Shown piece after piece: positions 25,061 to 32,857 of a DNA stretch of 64,000 nucleotides (position 1 is the stretch's first letter; every line of letters begins with the position of its first letter). The position numbers were made by a program, and so were the translations under genes. The notes beneath the pieces are model-generated. The model was not told where the DNA came from. It ran no database searches and saw only the letters and a list, made by a program, of their open reading frames with translations. Source of the stretch: a virus; the IMG/VR virus record IMGVR_UViG_3300048444_000173, positions 18,363 to 82,362 of that record; one strand, given 5' to 3'.

Positions 25061-25210
25061 TTATTCCATCCCCTCTATTTCTGCTTCTAATTCTTCAACC
25101 TTATCTTCTAACTCACTAATCTCACTTAGATGTTCCTTTTCCATGTCTTTGACGAAGTCCTCTATTGCCCAAACCATCGACAAGGTATCATTGAAACGAT
25201 ATTCTTTCAT
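25061..25210 (-). CDS. 49-aa coiled-coil protein
   Basis: ATG at 25210 behind TTGGAGGAGCATTT. The second half is a strict heptad pattern (LSEISELEDKVEELEAEI), a likely oligomerising coiled coil. It overlaps the previous gene by 4 bases and ends 2 bases before the lipoprotein gene. Confidence 0.75.
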   Translation of the reverse strand: MKEYRFNDTLSMVWAIEDFVKDMEKEHLSEISELEDKVEELEAEIEGME

Positions 25211-25653
25211 AAATGCTCCTCCAATATCTCCGTTGCTAAATTACGCATATCTGAATAACTGAATATATCACGTTGGTATTTCTCTTGCAACACTTCATTT
25301 GGAATAACCATTAAGGCATTAGTGAGGTCATCAATCTGATGCCTCTTTCTCTCTGCTTCAGCTAGTCCCCGAAACCATTGCTTTAAACCCTCTTTGTCGA
25401 AGTTGTCTGTTACATACACTACTGGAATGGTTAGGACAATCACTTCTTTGTTATCCTCGTAAGGCTCACAATATTCCACAGTAACCATGACATACTCCAT
25501 TCTCCCTGATTGTTGTACATTGGTAATGTCACCAAATCTCAACGTAGCGTCACACAAGTCATTGTTCTCACTGTCCTCTGCTAGAGTATTCATAATACCC
25601 TTTAGCGTACTGTACATCCAATCTTCGGTGTTAAAGTATTGCTGTATATTCAT
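25207..25653 (-). CDS. Unknown 148-aa protein
   Basis: ATG overlaps the previous stop (ATGA). An acidic protein with a beta-rich centre (MEYVMVTVEYCEPYEDN) and a helical end. No motif recognised. Confidence 0.75.
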   Translation of the reverse strand: MNIQQYFNTEDWMYSTLKGIMNTLAEDSENNDLCDATLRFGDITNVQQSGRMEYVMVTVEYCEPYEDNKEVIVLTIPVVYVTDNFDKEGLKQWFRGLAEAERKRHQIDDLTNALMVIPNEVLQEKYQRDIFSYSDMRNLATEILEEHL

Positions 25654-25865
25654 ACATCATCCTTATTCATAGCACTGTCTATTGCCCAGCCACACATTCC
25701 ACCAATAATTGCCCATAATATCTGAACAACTATAAAGCCCAATGTCAGACCAAATGTATTCCATTGTCTTATGTCCAAAACAATAGCAACAAGTATACCA
25801 CCAACTATCATGCCCACCACTGCGCCAACAATTACGGCGTATAATTTACGATAAAGAGTTTTCAT
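25650..25865 (-). CDS. Two-helix membrane protein, 71 aa
   Basis: Glycine-rich hydrophobic helices at about 9-30 (AVIVGAVVGMIVGGILVAIV) and 37-64, the latter with GxxxG patterns as in oligomeric membrane proteins. Function unknown. Confidence 0.7.
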   Translation of the reverse strand: MKTLYRKLYAVIVGAVVGMIVGGILVAIVLDIRQWNTFGLTLGFIVVQILWAIIGGMCGWAIDSAMNKDDV

Positions 25866-26049
25866 CTATCACCTCCTCTAACCTACGCTTATTCTCATCA
25901 GCAAAACGCATGAGTATAGTCTTACGCTCTACTTTAGCCACCTCGTCGTATCTGTCCAATAACTCCAGTTGTTTATGCGTGAGGTGTCCATAAATTTGTC
26001 CATTATCATCTACGACATAACAACTATTCTTGAATCTGTATTCTTTCAC
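25846..26049 (-). CDS. Unknown 67-aa protein
   Basis: GTG start at 26049 behind TGGAGGCACACTT; a longer frame upstream lacks a ribosome site and overlaps a real gene. Begins MKEYRFKNSCYVVDD; the 25061 protein also begins MKEYRF. Helical, charged end. Confidence 0.65.
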   Translation of the reverse strand: MKEYRFKNSCYVVDDNGQIYGHLTHKQLELLDRYDEVAKVERKTILMRFADENKRRLEEVIDENSLS

Positions 26050-26293
26050 AAGTGTGCCTCCATTTCCCGTAATAACTAGCCCTATCTGGTAATTGTAGCG
26101 CAACAGTAGCAGGAACGTCAAGCGTCTGTTTATGCCCAAGTAGGTCGGTGTAATTTACAGCAACATTTCCTTTGTCAAAATCTGTCACCGTAACATTGGC
26201 ATGAACACTCGGAACAATGTAATTTTGCACAAGTATTAGCGCAGAAACAAAGCCCAAAGCGAATAGGCTAAGGACTAGGGTGATGCACCTCAT
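26024..26293 (-). CDS. Membrane-anchored or exported 89-aa protein
   Basis: N-terminal hydrophobic segment (ITLVLSLFALGFVSALILV, residues 4-22) without an obvious cleavage site, so an N-in signal anchor is likely. The rest (VTVTDFDKGNVAVNY) would be a periplasmic beta domain. Function unknown. Confidence 0.7.
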   Translation of the reverse strand: MRCITLVLSLFALGFVSALILVQNYIVPSVHANVTVTDFDKGNVAVNYTDLLGHKQTLDVPATVALQLPDRASYYGKWRHTCERIQIQE

Positions 26294-26475
26294 TGTTTAG
26301 TCTCCAGCAGGCGATAGATTTTGTCAATGATTTCTTCGACCTCAATATAATCCCTATCTGCGCCGTAAATGAAAACCCTACTGCGCCCATCTATCTCAAC
26401 AACCCTCTCTATGTCATCTACTTGCAGAATAACACGTTTGCCATCAAGTAGCGTCAATTTAATAAACTTACTCAT
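26290..26475 (-). CDS. Unknown 61-aa protein
   Basis: Start at ATG 26475 behind GTGGAGGGTAAATAAT; a longer frame to 26514 lies in the previous gene. Strand-rich (KLTLLDGKRVILQVDDIER), ending in a helix. The 'TLLDGxxVxVxxxxI..V' pattern resembles small phage proteins that set thresholds in beta-barrel folds; no function known. Confidence 0.7.
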   Translation of the reverse strand: MSKFIKLTLLDGKRVILQVDDIERVVEIDGRSRVFIYGADRDYIEVEEIIDKIYRLLETKQ

Positions 26476-26476
26476 A

Positions 26477-26764
26477 TTATTTACCCTCCACTTTGTCAGG
26501 AAACTCTGCCACAATCTCTTCTAATGCTTCTAGGAATGATTTTACGTCATGTTCTTCCTTTGCTTCATTAGCAATCTCGTAATGTAATATTCCCACTAAC
26601 GCTTGCTTGAGTGTACCGTAATAACGCTCAATGCTACGATGCCCTGCTTCCCTAACCTTACCCTTGTGTACGCCACTTTGTATAGTTTCCTGTTCAAACC
26701 AGCGTTCAGGGATGTAGTTGTAAGGGTCTGTGCGAATACGCCATTTGTCGTTAATTGTAATCAT
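26477..26764 (-). CDS. Conserved-type phage protein, 95 aa
   Basis: The layout ITINDKWRIRTDPYNYIPER followed by a tyrosine-containing YYGTLKQALVGILHYEI resembles a small family of phage DNA-binding-fold proteins of the 'Y(I/F)xxLxxAl' type (DUF5405-like). The call is tentative. ATG one base after the previous stop. Confidence 0.7.
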   Translation of the reverse strand: MITINDKWRIRTDPYNYIPERWFEQETIQSGVHKGKVREAGHRSIERYYGTLKQALVGILHYEIANEAKEEHDVKSFLEALEEIVAEFPDKVEGK

Positions 26765-26766
26765 AC

Positions 26767-27138
26767 TTATAACTCCCGTTTTGCTATTGGGGTTATGTCA
26801 TCAAAGTCACATAAGTCTGTACGAAAACTCCACACCTGCCCAAAGTCGTCATGTTCATAAGTGTAGTTGTACTTATTGTAGTATGCTGTACTCCCACAAT
26901 CTTTCACTTTACCATACATAGTAGCCCACTCTGGTGCTCCTGACCAATCTACACCAGTAGAACTTGCTTCCACACTTTCCTGCGCCATATTTTCAGAATT
27001 TTCGCACTTTTCTGCACCTGAGTTATTCTGCTCATGATATTGCGCCATAATTGTCAGTGCTTGTGTCAGACTGTCACACTCTACGGTGAAACTCTGCGAA
27101 CAATCCCCTGCGTACTCATTTACTGTAATCTTAATCAT
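26767..27138 (-). CDS. Unknown 123-aa protein
   Basis: ATG behind AGGAGGACATAACT. N-terminal beta segment (MIKITVNEYAGDCSQSFTVE), a Ser/Glu/Asn-rich low-complexity linker near residues 38-58, and a Tyr-rich C-terminus. No motif recognised. Confidence 0.7.
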   Translation of the reverse strand: MIKITVNEYAGDCSQSFTVECDSLTQALTIMAQYHEQNNSGAEKCENSENMAQESVEASSTGVDWSGAPEWATMYGKVKDCGSTAYYNKYNYTYEHDDFGQVWSFRTDLCDFDDITPIAKREL

Positions 27139-27325
27139 AGTTATGTCCTCCTAATGCTACTCCATCAAACGATATTAAATTTGGTGCATACATCTGCTTG
27201 TCCACTGTGCTGATATTAAATTTATCAGAGTAGCACACATCCGTCAATGATACACCATGATTTTCTTGGATATAATCATGTGCTTCTTGTAACACTTGAC
27301 GAATACTCTTAACTTGTTGTGTCAT
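27131..27325 (-). CDS. Unknown 64-aa protein
   Basis: ATG at 27325 behind GGGAGGAGAATT. Helical first half (SIRQVLQEAHDYIQENHG). No motif. Overlaps both neighbours. Confidence 0.65.
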   Translation of the reverse strand: MTQQVKSIRQVLQEAHDYIQENHGVSLTDVCYSDKFNISTVDKQMYAPNLISFDGVALGGHNYD

Positions 27326-27470
27326 AATTCTCCTCCCAATACTCTACTGTAATCTTGTGCATAATATCTGATACATATTTTGGTGTAAAGGTCTTATTCA
27401 AAGATAACATATCCTTCAATTTAGTTCCAATACGCCAGTGGTCAAATATCAACTGTTCATCTCTGTTCAT
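27309..27470 (-). CDS. Unknown 53-aa protein
   Basis: ATG at 27470 overlaps the previous TGA stop (ATGA) and the gene ends 17 bases inside the next. Begins MNRDEQLIFDHWRIG. Its place in the overlap chain supports it being real. No motif. Confidence 0.65.
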   Translation of the reverse strand: MNRDEQLIFDHWRIGTKLKDMLSLNKTFTPKYVSDIMHKITVEYWEENYDTTS

Positions 27471-27691
27471 ATCCATTCGTCTATCCTCTTAATATAATTA
27501 TCAATCATTTCCTGTACCTCTTCTTCGGACAACTCACCATTACCAATTCGATGTGCATAGCTCCAGTTCCGTATCAGTTCCACAGCTTCACCAACTTTAG
27601 CGTTATTCATGCTAATACAATAGAGTTGAATTTGGTGGAAGAATCGCTCGTAAATCTCGACCTTCTTTTTATCAGAATATTTACTCTGCAT
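27467..27691 (-). CDS. Unknown 74-aa helical protein
   Basis: The start is ambiguous: ATG 27691 (with GGTGGTGAAG upstream) is taken over ATG 27709, which lacks a ribosome site. Helical throughout (KKKVEIYERFFHQIQLYC; EEEVQEMIDNYIKRID). No motif. Confidence 0.65.
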   Translation of the reverse strand: MQSKYSDKKKVEIYERFFHQIQLYCISMNNAKVGEAVELIRNWSYAHRIGNGELSEEEVQEMIDNYIKRIDEWI

Positions 27692-28013
27692 CTTCACCAC
27701 CACTTCCATGCCACGGACAACTCATGTTGTAATATCTACGTCCTGTACCTAGTGCGTCTAGCGAATCCATCTTGCCGCAAGTACACCCATCAACTTCCAT
27801 CCAATATCTGTGGTAATTACTGTCCAGAGGAAATCCCCACAATAACTGTAGCGCATATTCTATGCCCTCAATCACGTCATTACAATGCTGTGCGTCTTTG
27901 AAGTGTATATTAGGGCGTGATAGTAATTGCTCTAATTGCTTGTGCAATTCCTCTAGGGCAATAACTCTGCGCTCATCTAAGCCTTGCTTTTCTACTAAGT
28001 GTTCATTTAGCAT
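27681..28013 (-). CDS. Unknown 110-aa protein with Cys/His end
   Basis: Helical N-terminal 60 residues (ALEELHKQLEQLLSRPN), then WMEVDGCTCGKMDSLDALG and MSCPWHG. The Cys-x-Cys...Cys-x-x-His pattern suggests a bound metal; similar ends occur in small phage proteins of unknown role. Confidence 0.7.
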   Translation of the reverse strand: MLNEHLVEKQGLDERRVIALEELHKQLEQLLSRPNIHFKDAQHCNDVIEGIEYALQLLWGFPLDSNYHRYWMEVDGCTCGKMDSLDALGTGRRYYNMSCPWHGSGGEDAE

Positions 28014-28016
28014 AGA

Positions 28017-28964
28017 TTAAAATTCCTCATTATATTTTCCAACATCAATCACGTTCGGCATATTGATCAAATTCCAGAACCGAATCATCTGGCGACGGTC
28101 ATCTAGTACAGCACTTACGTTATAAATACCTTTGATGTGTTTTTGGTACAACTCATATTTAACAATATCATCCTTGCGCTTGTCATTAGGGTTCCTCATG
28201 TGCAAATCCCACTCAATATCTTCATGCCAATCGTTTGTGATATTATTCTCAATCCATTCTAGCGTATCATCATAACAAATGCCATCACGTCCAGATAAGA
28301 ATGTTACATGACCTGTACGAAAGGCTAGTCCTTCGAGCATAGAAATAATTTCGTAGCGAGGGCGGTCTAATCCAACCTTATTCCACTCAAATGGCTTACG
28401 AATACCTTTCATGTCCGCAACTGTACCATCAATGTCACAAATAATTGTTTGGTCTAGGCTGGGGTCATCACAATACTGCTCAAATTCACCAAATTGCTCG
28501 TTATACCGCTTATATTGCGACCATAGTATTGACTCAGATAACCCACCCTCACGTTGAGCGTTACGTTTAACTAATTCCTCCCAAGAACAAGGGAATAACT
28601 TTTCCTCATACTCATAACCATTCTTCTCAGCAAATTCCTTCCACTTGTTGCGGATTTTGGGATTGAGGTTAGTATCAGAAACAATGATGTTCTTATTATT
28701 CGCAACAGCTTCTTGTGCCATCTTATCAATGACCCCTGTAACCTTGTTCTCATTACTACGCTTGAACTTATACTGAGCCCAGTCACGAACGCCGTCACAG
28801 AATAGCTCAAAACGTACGTCATCACGATTTAAGTTTCGCCAGTTATTATAGCTGACTGGTTGGTCTAAGACTGTATCACGCACTTCTTGCTGTTCAATAA
28901 ATTCCTCAGCCCAAGTTGTTTTACCTGAACCACTTGCGGCAATAGTTAAGATTAATTTCTTCAT
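28017..28964 (-). CDS. pnk: T4 Pnk-like polynucleotide 5'-kinase / 3'-phosphatase
   Basis: 315 aa, near T4 PseT size (301). The kinase domain is N-terminal: P-loop AASGSGKTTW at residues about 9-18, then DTNLNP and VKRNAQREGG. The HAD phosphatase domain is C-terminal: CDIDGTVAD (nucleophile Asp and acid Asp) near 172-180, LSGRDG near 224, and VLDDRRQM near 288. It heals broken RNA ends by removing 2',3'-cyclic or 3' phosphates and phosphorylating 5'-OH ends, ready for RNA ligase. Gene order with a ligase upstream in the same operon supports a tRNA-repair role. Confidence 0.93.
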   Translation of the reverse strand: MKKLILTIAASGSGKTTWAEEFIEQQEVRDTVLDQPVSYNNWRNLNRDDVRFELFCDGVRDWAQYKFKRSNENKVTGVIDKMAQEAVANNKNIIVSDTNLNPKIRNKWKEFAEKNGYEYEEKLFPCSWEELVKRNAQREGGLSESILWSQYKRYNEQFGEFEQYCDDPSLDQTIICDIDGTVADMKGIRKPFEWNKVGLDRPRYEIISMLEGLAFRTGHVTFLSGRDGICYDDTLEWIENNITNDWHEDIEWDLHMRNPNDKRKDDIVKYELYQKHIKGIYNVSAVLDDRRQMIRFWNLINMPNVIDVGKYNEEF

Positions 28965-29635
28965 AAACTTTCCCTCCAGTTGTTGTAATAGTAAACCTGC
29001 GCTAATTCTAACTCAGGTATGTCCTTCGCACCGACACAATATTTACTCATGTGACGAAACACATAAGGTTCTACACAATTTGGTAATTGTTTTGATGCTT
29101 CTCTCATGTTTTTATACTGTTGTTCTAAATCATCGCCCGTCTCAAAACTCACAGAGAAATACTCCAACATGTCTTGTACCCACTCAGCATAGGCAGTTGA
29201 CCACTTTATCTTCTTAAGCCTTTCGTCACCAGATAGTTTCTTAGCTTGCTTATAGTCCCTTTGCGCCACACCAATTAAAGATTTAGCAAGTTTGTATGAG
29301 TACAGTTCCCCGATGCCAATAAAATTGAGAATACTATACATAAACTCTGGTAACTTCTTGTTTGACGCTATTATTTCAAAAAGTATAGTGCTGCTGCCTG
29401 TTACTAATCCATTGATCAAGCACCGAGGTGTTGCATACACAAAGTCCTCCCCATTGGTTTCATCTTTGTAGAAAAAGAAATGGTCGTTATTGTGTAGAGC
29501 GCCATCCATCTGAATATTTGGCTCCACCACACATAACCAATCCCTGTCCTTACCGTTAGGATTTCCAAACTCAATCTTTTCTATTACATATTTGTCCAAC
29601 TTGTTCTTAAAACACTCTGTTATTTTAATGTTCAT
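28961..29635 (-). CDS. Predicted phage nucleotidyltransferase
   Basis: 224 aa between RNA ligase and Pnk with ATGA overlaps on both sides. Features such as GNPNGKDRDWLCVVEP, VYATPRCLINGLVTGSS and TILFEIIAS, then a helical C-terminus, resemble the Pol-beta-fold nucleotidyltransferases that accompany RNA-repair genes in large phages. The classical hG[GS]..D.D motif is not intact (GNPNGKDRD), so activity is uncertain. A tRNA 3'-end repair function would fit the context, but that is inference. Confidence 0.55.
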   Translation of the reverse strand: MNIKITECFKNKLDKYVIEKIEFGNPNGKDRDWLCVVEPNIQMDGALHNNDHFFFYKDETNGEDFVYATPRCLINGLVTGSSTILFEIIASNKKLPEFMYSILNFIGIGELYSYKLAKSLIGVAQRDYKQAKKLSGDERLKKIKWSTAYAEWVQDMLEYFSVSFETGDDLEQQYKNMREASKQLPNCVEPYVFRHMSKYCVGAKDIPELELAQVYYYNNWRESL

Positions 29636-30696
29636 ACAAATTCCTCCAATAGTCGGTACTGTGCCTTTCTGTTCAGCTTGTAAAAATATTGGTGTGGTTC
29701 ACCACCCTTACTTCTCATGCTAAATAAAAGCGGGGAATATGGCTTCTTCAATGCTTTATAAGCGAAATCCTTCTGTTCCACAGTATCTTTAATTCTTTCA
29801 TAGTAACTGTAGCAACTAACAAACAAATAATCAAGAGCATCCATATAAGGCTGAAACAAATCCTTGTCCTCTGGGAATATAGCTAAGTATTCATCCTGCT
29901 CATTCTCAATAACCAAGTCCATAATCCGTTTAGGTGTTGGTACACCCTCTCCACGAATCTTATGTGCTGAGACATAGGCAGGATTCTTAACCTTGAGGAC
30001 AGGAACACCTTGTTTAGTATATAGCACATAACCTTCTTCTAAATTAGGTAACTCAGAAGCGTTGCGTACACACTCGCTAATACTACTGAACCCATACTTG
30101 CGTGGAGAATCCCACTGACTACTTACATCGACGTATTCACCTGTACTATTCACACGTTCTGCAAGAATATACAGCTTCTCTTCGTCATATTTTGTCACAA
30201 CTCGATTCCACTGACTTACTAATTCAAGGATATATGTAACACCTTTTGCTAATAGTGCTGTATCAATGTGTTGCAGATTACGCTCAATAAGGTCTGTCCA
30301 CGTTAAGTCGTGACCATTTATGCCCATATCTTTAGGCATAATCATAGAGCGAGTACGATACAACCAACCATATTTGTCGTTATACCACAACCCAATCAGA
30401 CTACCGTCGATCTTTTCGTGTGCTACTAGCTGAGTAATATCATAGTTATGCTCAACCTCCCCATGATTAAAGAATCGGTCAAAACTACGACTTTCCACAA
30501 CAAATTCACCAGAATCTTCTTGGCGCAACACTAGGCTACGACATTCCTGCACAATATCCTCCAGTTTAGGACTGGCAATTTGGTCATAGTTTAGCACAAA
30601 CAAGTCAGGATAATCTTCATTCTGGCTAACTTTGATACCATACTTTTCTTTCAACCGATCTAACCCGTATTCATTTACATAATCAACTGCCAGCAT
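29632..30696 (-). CDS. T4 Rnl1-like RNA ligase
   Basis: 354 aa. Start at ATG 30696 behind GAGGAGTTTGATA, not the upstream in-frame 30714. Nucleotidyltransferase motif I is AHEKIDGSLIGLW (Lys forms the adenylate) at about residue 95; motif III YILELVSQWNRVV; motif IV LEEGYVLYTK; motif V PVLKVKNPAY. It seals RNA 5'-phosphate and 3'-OH ends, and with Pnk can repair tRNAs cut by anticodon nucleases. The helical C-terminal ~110 residues match the Rnl1 specificity domain position. Confidence 0.92.
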   Translation of the reverse strand: MLAVDYVNEYGLDRLKEKYGIKVSQNEDYPDLFVLNYDQIASPKLEDIVQECRSLVLRQEDSGEFVVESRSFDRFFNHGEVEHNYDITQLVAHEKIDGSLIGLWYNDKYGWLYRTRSMIMPKDMGINGHDLTWTDLIERNLQHIDTALLAKGVTYILELVSQWNRVVTKYDEEKLYILAERVNSTGEYVDVSSQWDSPRKYGFSSISECVRNASELPNLEEGYVLYTKQGVPVLKVKNPAYVSAHKIRGEGVPTPKRIMDLVIENEQDEYLAIFPEDKDLFQPYMDALDYLFVSCYSYYERIKDTVEQKDFAYKALKKPYSPLLFSMRSKGGEPHQYFYKLNRKAQYRLLEEFV

Positions 30697-31027
30697 TATC
30701 AAACTCCTCTTCAAATTCCTCTAGCGTAATAATTTCAATATCAACATCGTCCTTAGAGTTTTCCTTAACTTGCTCTAACCAACCACCAGCGTATAAGCTC
30801 ATGCCATACATCTTCTCATCTACTTCGTAAACACTACCGCTACCACCGTAGAAGCGTATTTTGCCATTATCAGTACGTTCATATTTCTCTACACCACTAT
30901 TAAGCCGATAATAATCACCAGAAGCAAAGCCACCATACCATGTCCCCATGACTCGGTAATGAACTTCACCATCTTCTACGTCTGTAATTCTTACCATAAC
31001 ATATTTATCTGGATAATATTCACTCAT
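30683..31027 (-). CDS. Unknown 114-aa protein
   Basis: ATG at 31027 behind CAGGAGGAGTGATT. Tyr/Gly-rich beta protein (YRVMGTWYGGFASGDYYRL) with an acidic tail (ITLEEFEEEFDNAGS). Overlaps the RNA ligase start by 14 bases, so translationally coupled to it. No family recognised. Confidence 0.75.
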   Translation of the reverse strand: MSEYYPDKYVMVRITDVEDGEVHYRVMGTWYGGFASGDYYRLNSGVEKYERTDNGKIRFYGGSGSVYEVDEKMYGMSLYAGGWLEQVKENSKDDVDIEIITLEEFEEEFDNAGS

Positions 31028-31073
31028 AATCACTCCTCCTGTATTTTTGACCTATTATTCCGTCATAATTTCA

Positions 31074-31250
31074 TTATTGCACAGTTTGACGCAAATCTTT
31101 GTCAAAACTATCTCTGTTCCAATACTTAGACGTATCCCCTTTGCGATAATCCTTGTCCTTAGATTTCACCACTGTTCCCTCAAAGGTATTTTTACCTGTT
31201 CTCTTGCTAAATTTTACTGTCAATGTCTTTTGTCTATTGCTCAGAAGCAT
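31074..31250 (-). CDS. 58-aa very basic protein
   Basis: ATG at 31250 behind AGGAGGAAATT. Lys/Arg-rich throughout (RQKTLTVKFSKRTGK; KDKDYRKGDTSKYWNR), suggesting nucleic-acid binding. First gene of the leftward RNA-repair operon after the thyX terminator. Confidence 0.75.
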   Translation of the reverse strand: MLLSNRQKTLTVKFSKRTGKNTFEGTVVKSKDKDYRKGDTSKYWNRDSFDKDLRQTVQ

Positions 31251-31367
31251 AATTTCCTCCTATTTCATGCCTAAATCAACCGTCAGCTTATTTATGTCCT
31301 ATAACCTATGCCATCGTATTGCTAAAGTAATTTAGCCTAGCTCACGGCTCTGTCAGGCTTGCACATA
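31251..31367. other. Leader region of the leftward RNA-repair operon
   Basis: No gene. Contains the hairpin GCTAAAGTAATTTAGC near 31321-31336. The best minus-strand promoter I can find is weak (TTAGCA, 16 bases, TATAGG), so transcription may depend on a phage factor or on readthrough from thyX. Confidence 0.4.
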
Positions 31368-31400
31368 CGAAAAAAGGCACAGGAATAAACCCATGCCTTT
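31368..31400 (-). terminator. Rho-independent terminator after thyX
   Basis: On the minus strand AAAGGCA (with an inner GG/CC) pairs with TGCCTTT, followed by TTTT. Ends the dNTP-metabolism operon. Confidence 0.7.
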
Positions 31401-31434
31401 GATTGTAATTGATGATTGAGAGTATGTCAAGCTA

Positions 31435-32106
31435 TTATTTAGTTAAAGCGTCCCAACCAACACGGAAATCGTCAGGAATTTGTTGCTCAAGCTCTTTAGC
31501 AAACTCTTGCGCCTCTAATTGTGCGTCAGGTTTAGCACGTAAGTTATAAACATGAGCGAATGCCAGCAAATTACCTGTCCAAATCCATGTTACGAGCATT
31601 GATTGTGGTAATACCATTCGAGCCATTTCTGGGGCTACGTTTGCTTCTAACATTCGCTCATATAAGTCGATGCAGTCATCAATATGCTCACCGTAAGCAA
31701 CCTCTGGTGGCATCATATATTCGTCTGATAGTTGTGGCAACCGTATTTGTTCAACATATTCTTCGCCACTACCCTGCTTAATACTCTTGTCGGGACGACT
31801 ACGCCACTTCTCTGGCTCATAAAACCCAACAGGTTCATCAAGGTAACGCATAGACATTTCATTCCATGTGAGTCCGACCTGATGTTTCATCAACTGCCTT
31901 GCTAAGAAAATTGGAGCAGTACACCGAAACTGTAAACAATTATGACGAAAAGGTGTGATGTGTTGGTTTCGACCTAAGAAATCGACCAATTTAGCATCTT
32001 TTTCGTCAAATTCTTCCTTCCATTTGTTGAATGAAGTTCGGGCAGAGTTCACAATAGATAAATCACCACCCATACTATCGACTAATTCTACGCTAATTCC
32101 TTTCAT
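31435..32106 (-). CDS. thyX: Flavin-dependent thymidylate synthase
   Basis: 223 aa. Converts dUMP to dTMP using methylene-tetrahydrofolate, FAD and NADPH. The signature region is RQLMKHQVGLTWNEMSMRY at about residues 70-88, a phage variant of RHRxxSxNExSxRY. HNCLQFRCTAPIFLARQ precedes it. The C-terminal MARMVLPQSMLVTWIWTGN and HVYNLRAKPDAQLEAQ segments hold the substrate-binding Arg/Gln residues. ATGA overlap with the upstream HAD gene. It complements NrdAB and dNMP kinase in dNTP supply. Confidence 0.95.
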   Translation of the reverse strand: MKGISVELVDSMGGDLSIVNSARTSFNKWKEEFDEKDAKLVDFLGRNQHITPFRHNCLQFRCTAPIFLARQLMKHQVGLTWNEMSMRYLDEPVGFYEPEKWRSRPDKSIKQGSGEEYVEQIRLPQLSDEYMMPPEVAYGEHIDDCIDLYERMLEANVAPEMARMVLPQSMLVTWIWTGNLLAFAHVYNLRAKPDAQLEAQEFAKELEQQIPDDFRVGWDALTK

Positions 32107-32642
32107 AACAACTCCTCCAATGTCTCAATGTACTCAACTTTGTCCAATCCTTTATTATAAGGATATTCAATCGCAATTACACGCTCGATTCCTGCGTCTA
32201 ACCCTTCTTGTAAATGTTTAGGACTATCATCAACGAAAATGTCAGGCTTAATCTCTTCCAAAATCTCTTGCTTAGACTCTTGCATACCCAACAGGAACAC
32301 ATTATTCAGGTCAAGCCCTAATAATACATTCTTGCGCCGAGTATTGGCTACTTCATCGTCAGAATAGCTCGAAATAACCACAATATCGTATTTTTTCTGT
32401 AATTTTGGCAATAAATCACGCAAATATCCATAGACAGGAGGGTGTTCAGAGCGATTATACTGGCGAATCAGGCTAGTGAACTCATGCTCAAGCATTTGCG
32501 TGAACCATTTACTCATGTTGTGCGTATCAAATTTACTGTTGATATTTAAGCCATAGCCTTGCTTAATAGCAAAGCCAATAAATCCGCTAGCGTAATCGAA
32601 CAATACTTGGTCGCCGTCTAGGGCTAGTAGTTTTTTACTCAT
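32103..32642 (-). CDS. HAD-family 5'(3')-deoxyribonucleotidase-like phosphatase
   Basis: 179 aa. HAD motif I is LDGDQVLFD at residues about 8-16 (nucleophile Asp, second Asp two residues on), motif II IVVISSYSDDE near 88, and the C-terminal acidic motif PDIFVDDSPKHLQ near 133. The family removes phosphate from dNMPs or related nucleotides. Its place between thyX and dNMP kinase suggests nucleotide-pool control; the substrate is not determined. Confidence 0.8.
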   Translation of the reverse strand: MSKKLLALDGDQVLFDYASGFIGFAIKQGYGLNINSKFDTHNMSKWFTQMLEHEFTSLIRQYNRSEHPPVYGYLRDLLPKLQKKYDIVVISSYSDDEVANTRRKNVLLGLDLNNVFLLGMQESKQEILEEIKPDIFVDDSPKHLQEGLDAGIERVIAIEYPYNKGLDKVEYIETLEELL

Positions 32643-32857
32643 TCATCCTCCAATTTATACGTAAATGTTGCCCCATTCTCACAAACTAATTCATCGTCAC
32701 GGTCATACGACTGTAATTCTGAACCAATATCTGTGCAATAATTCTCAATTTTGTGTTCGATTGGTGATAAGTTAGCATTATCATAAACATTAGCACCAAG
32801 AATAAATCCACAGGATAAGAACATAAACACCATTAGAGATATACCACTGTCACTCAT
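32639..32857 (-). CDS. Membrane-anchored 72-aa protein
   Basis: One hydrophobic segment (ISLMVFMFLSCGFILGA, residues 6-22), then a polar domain with two Cys (NYCTDIG, LVCENG). No lipobox consensus, so a signal anchor is likely. Function unknown; it overlaps both neighbours in the operon. Confidence 0.7.
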   Translation of the reverse strand: MSDSGISLMVFMFLSCGFILGANVYDNANLSPIEHKIENYCTDIGSELQSYDRDDELVCENGATFTYKLEDE

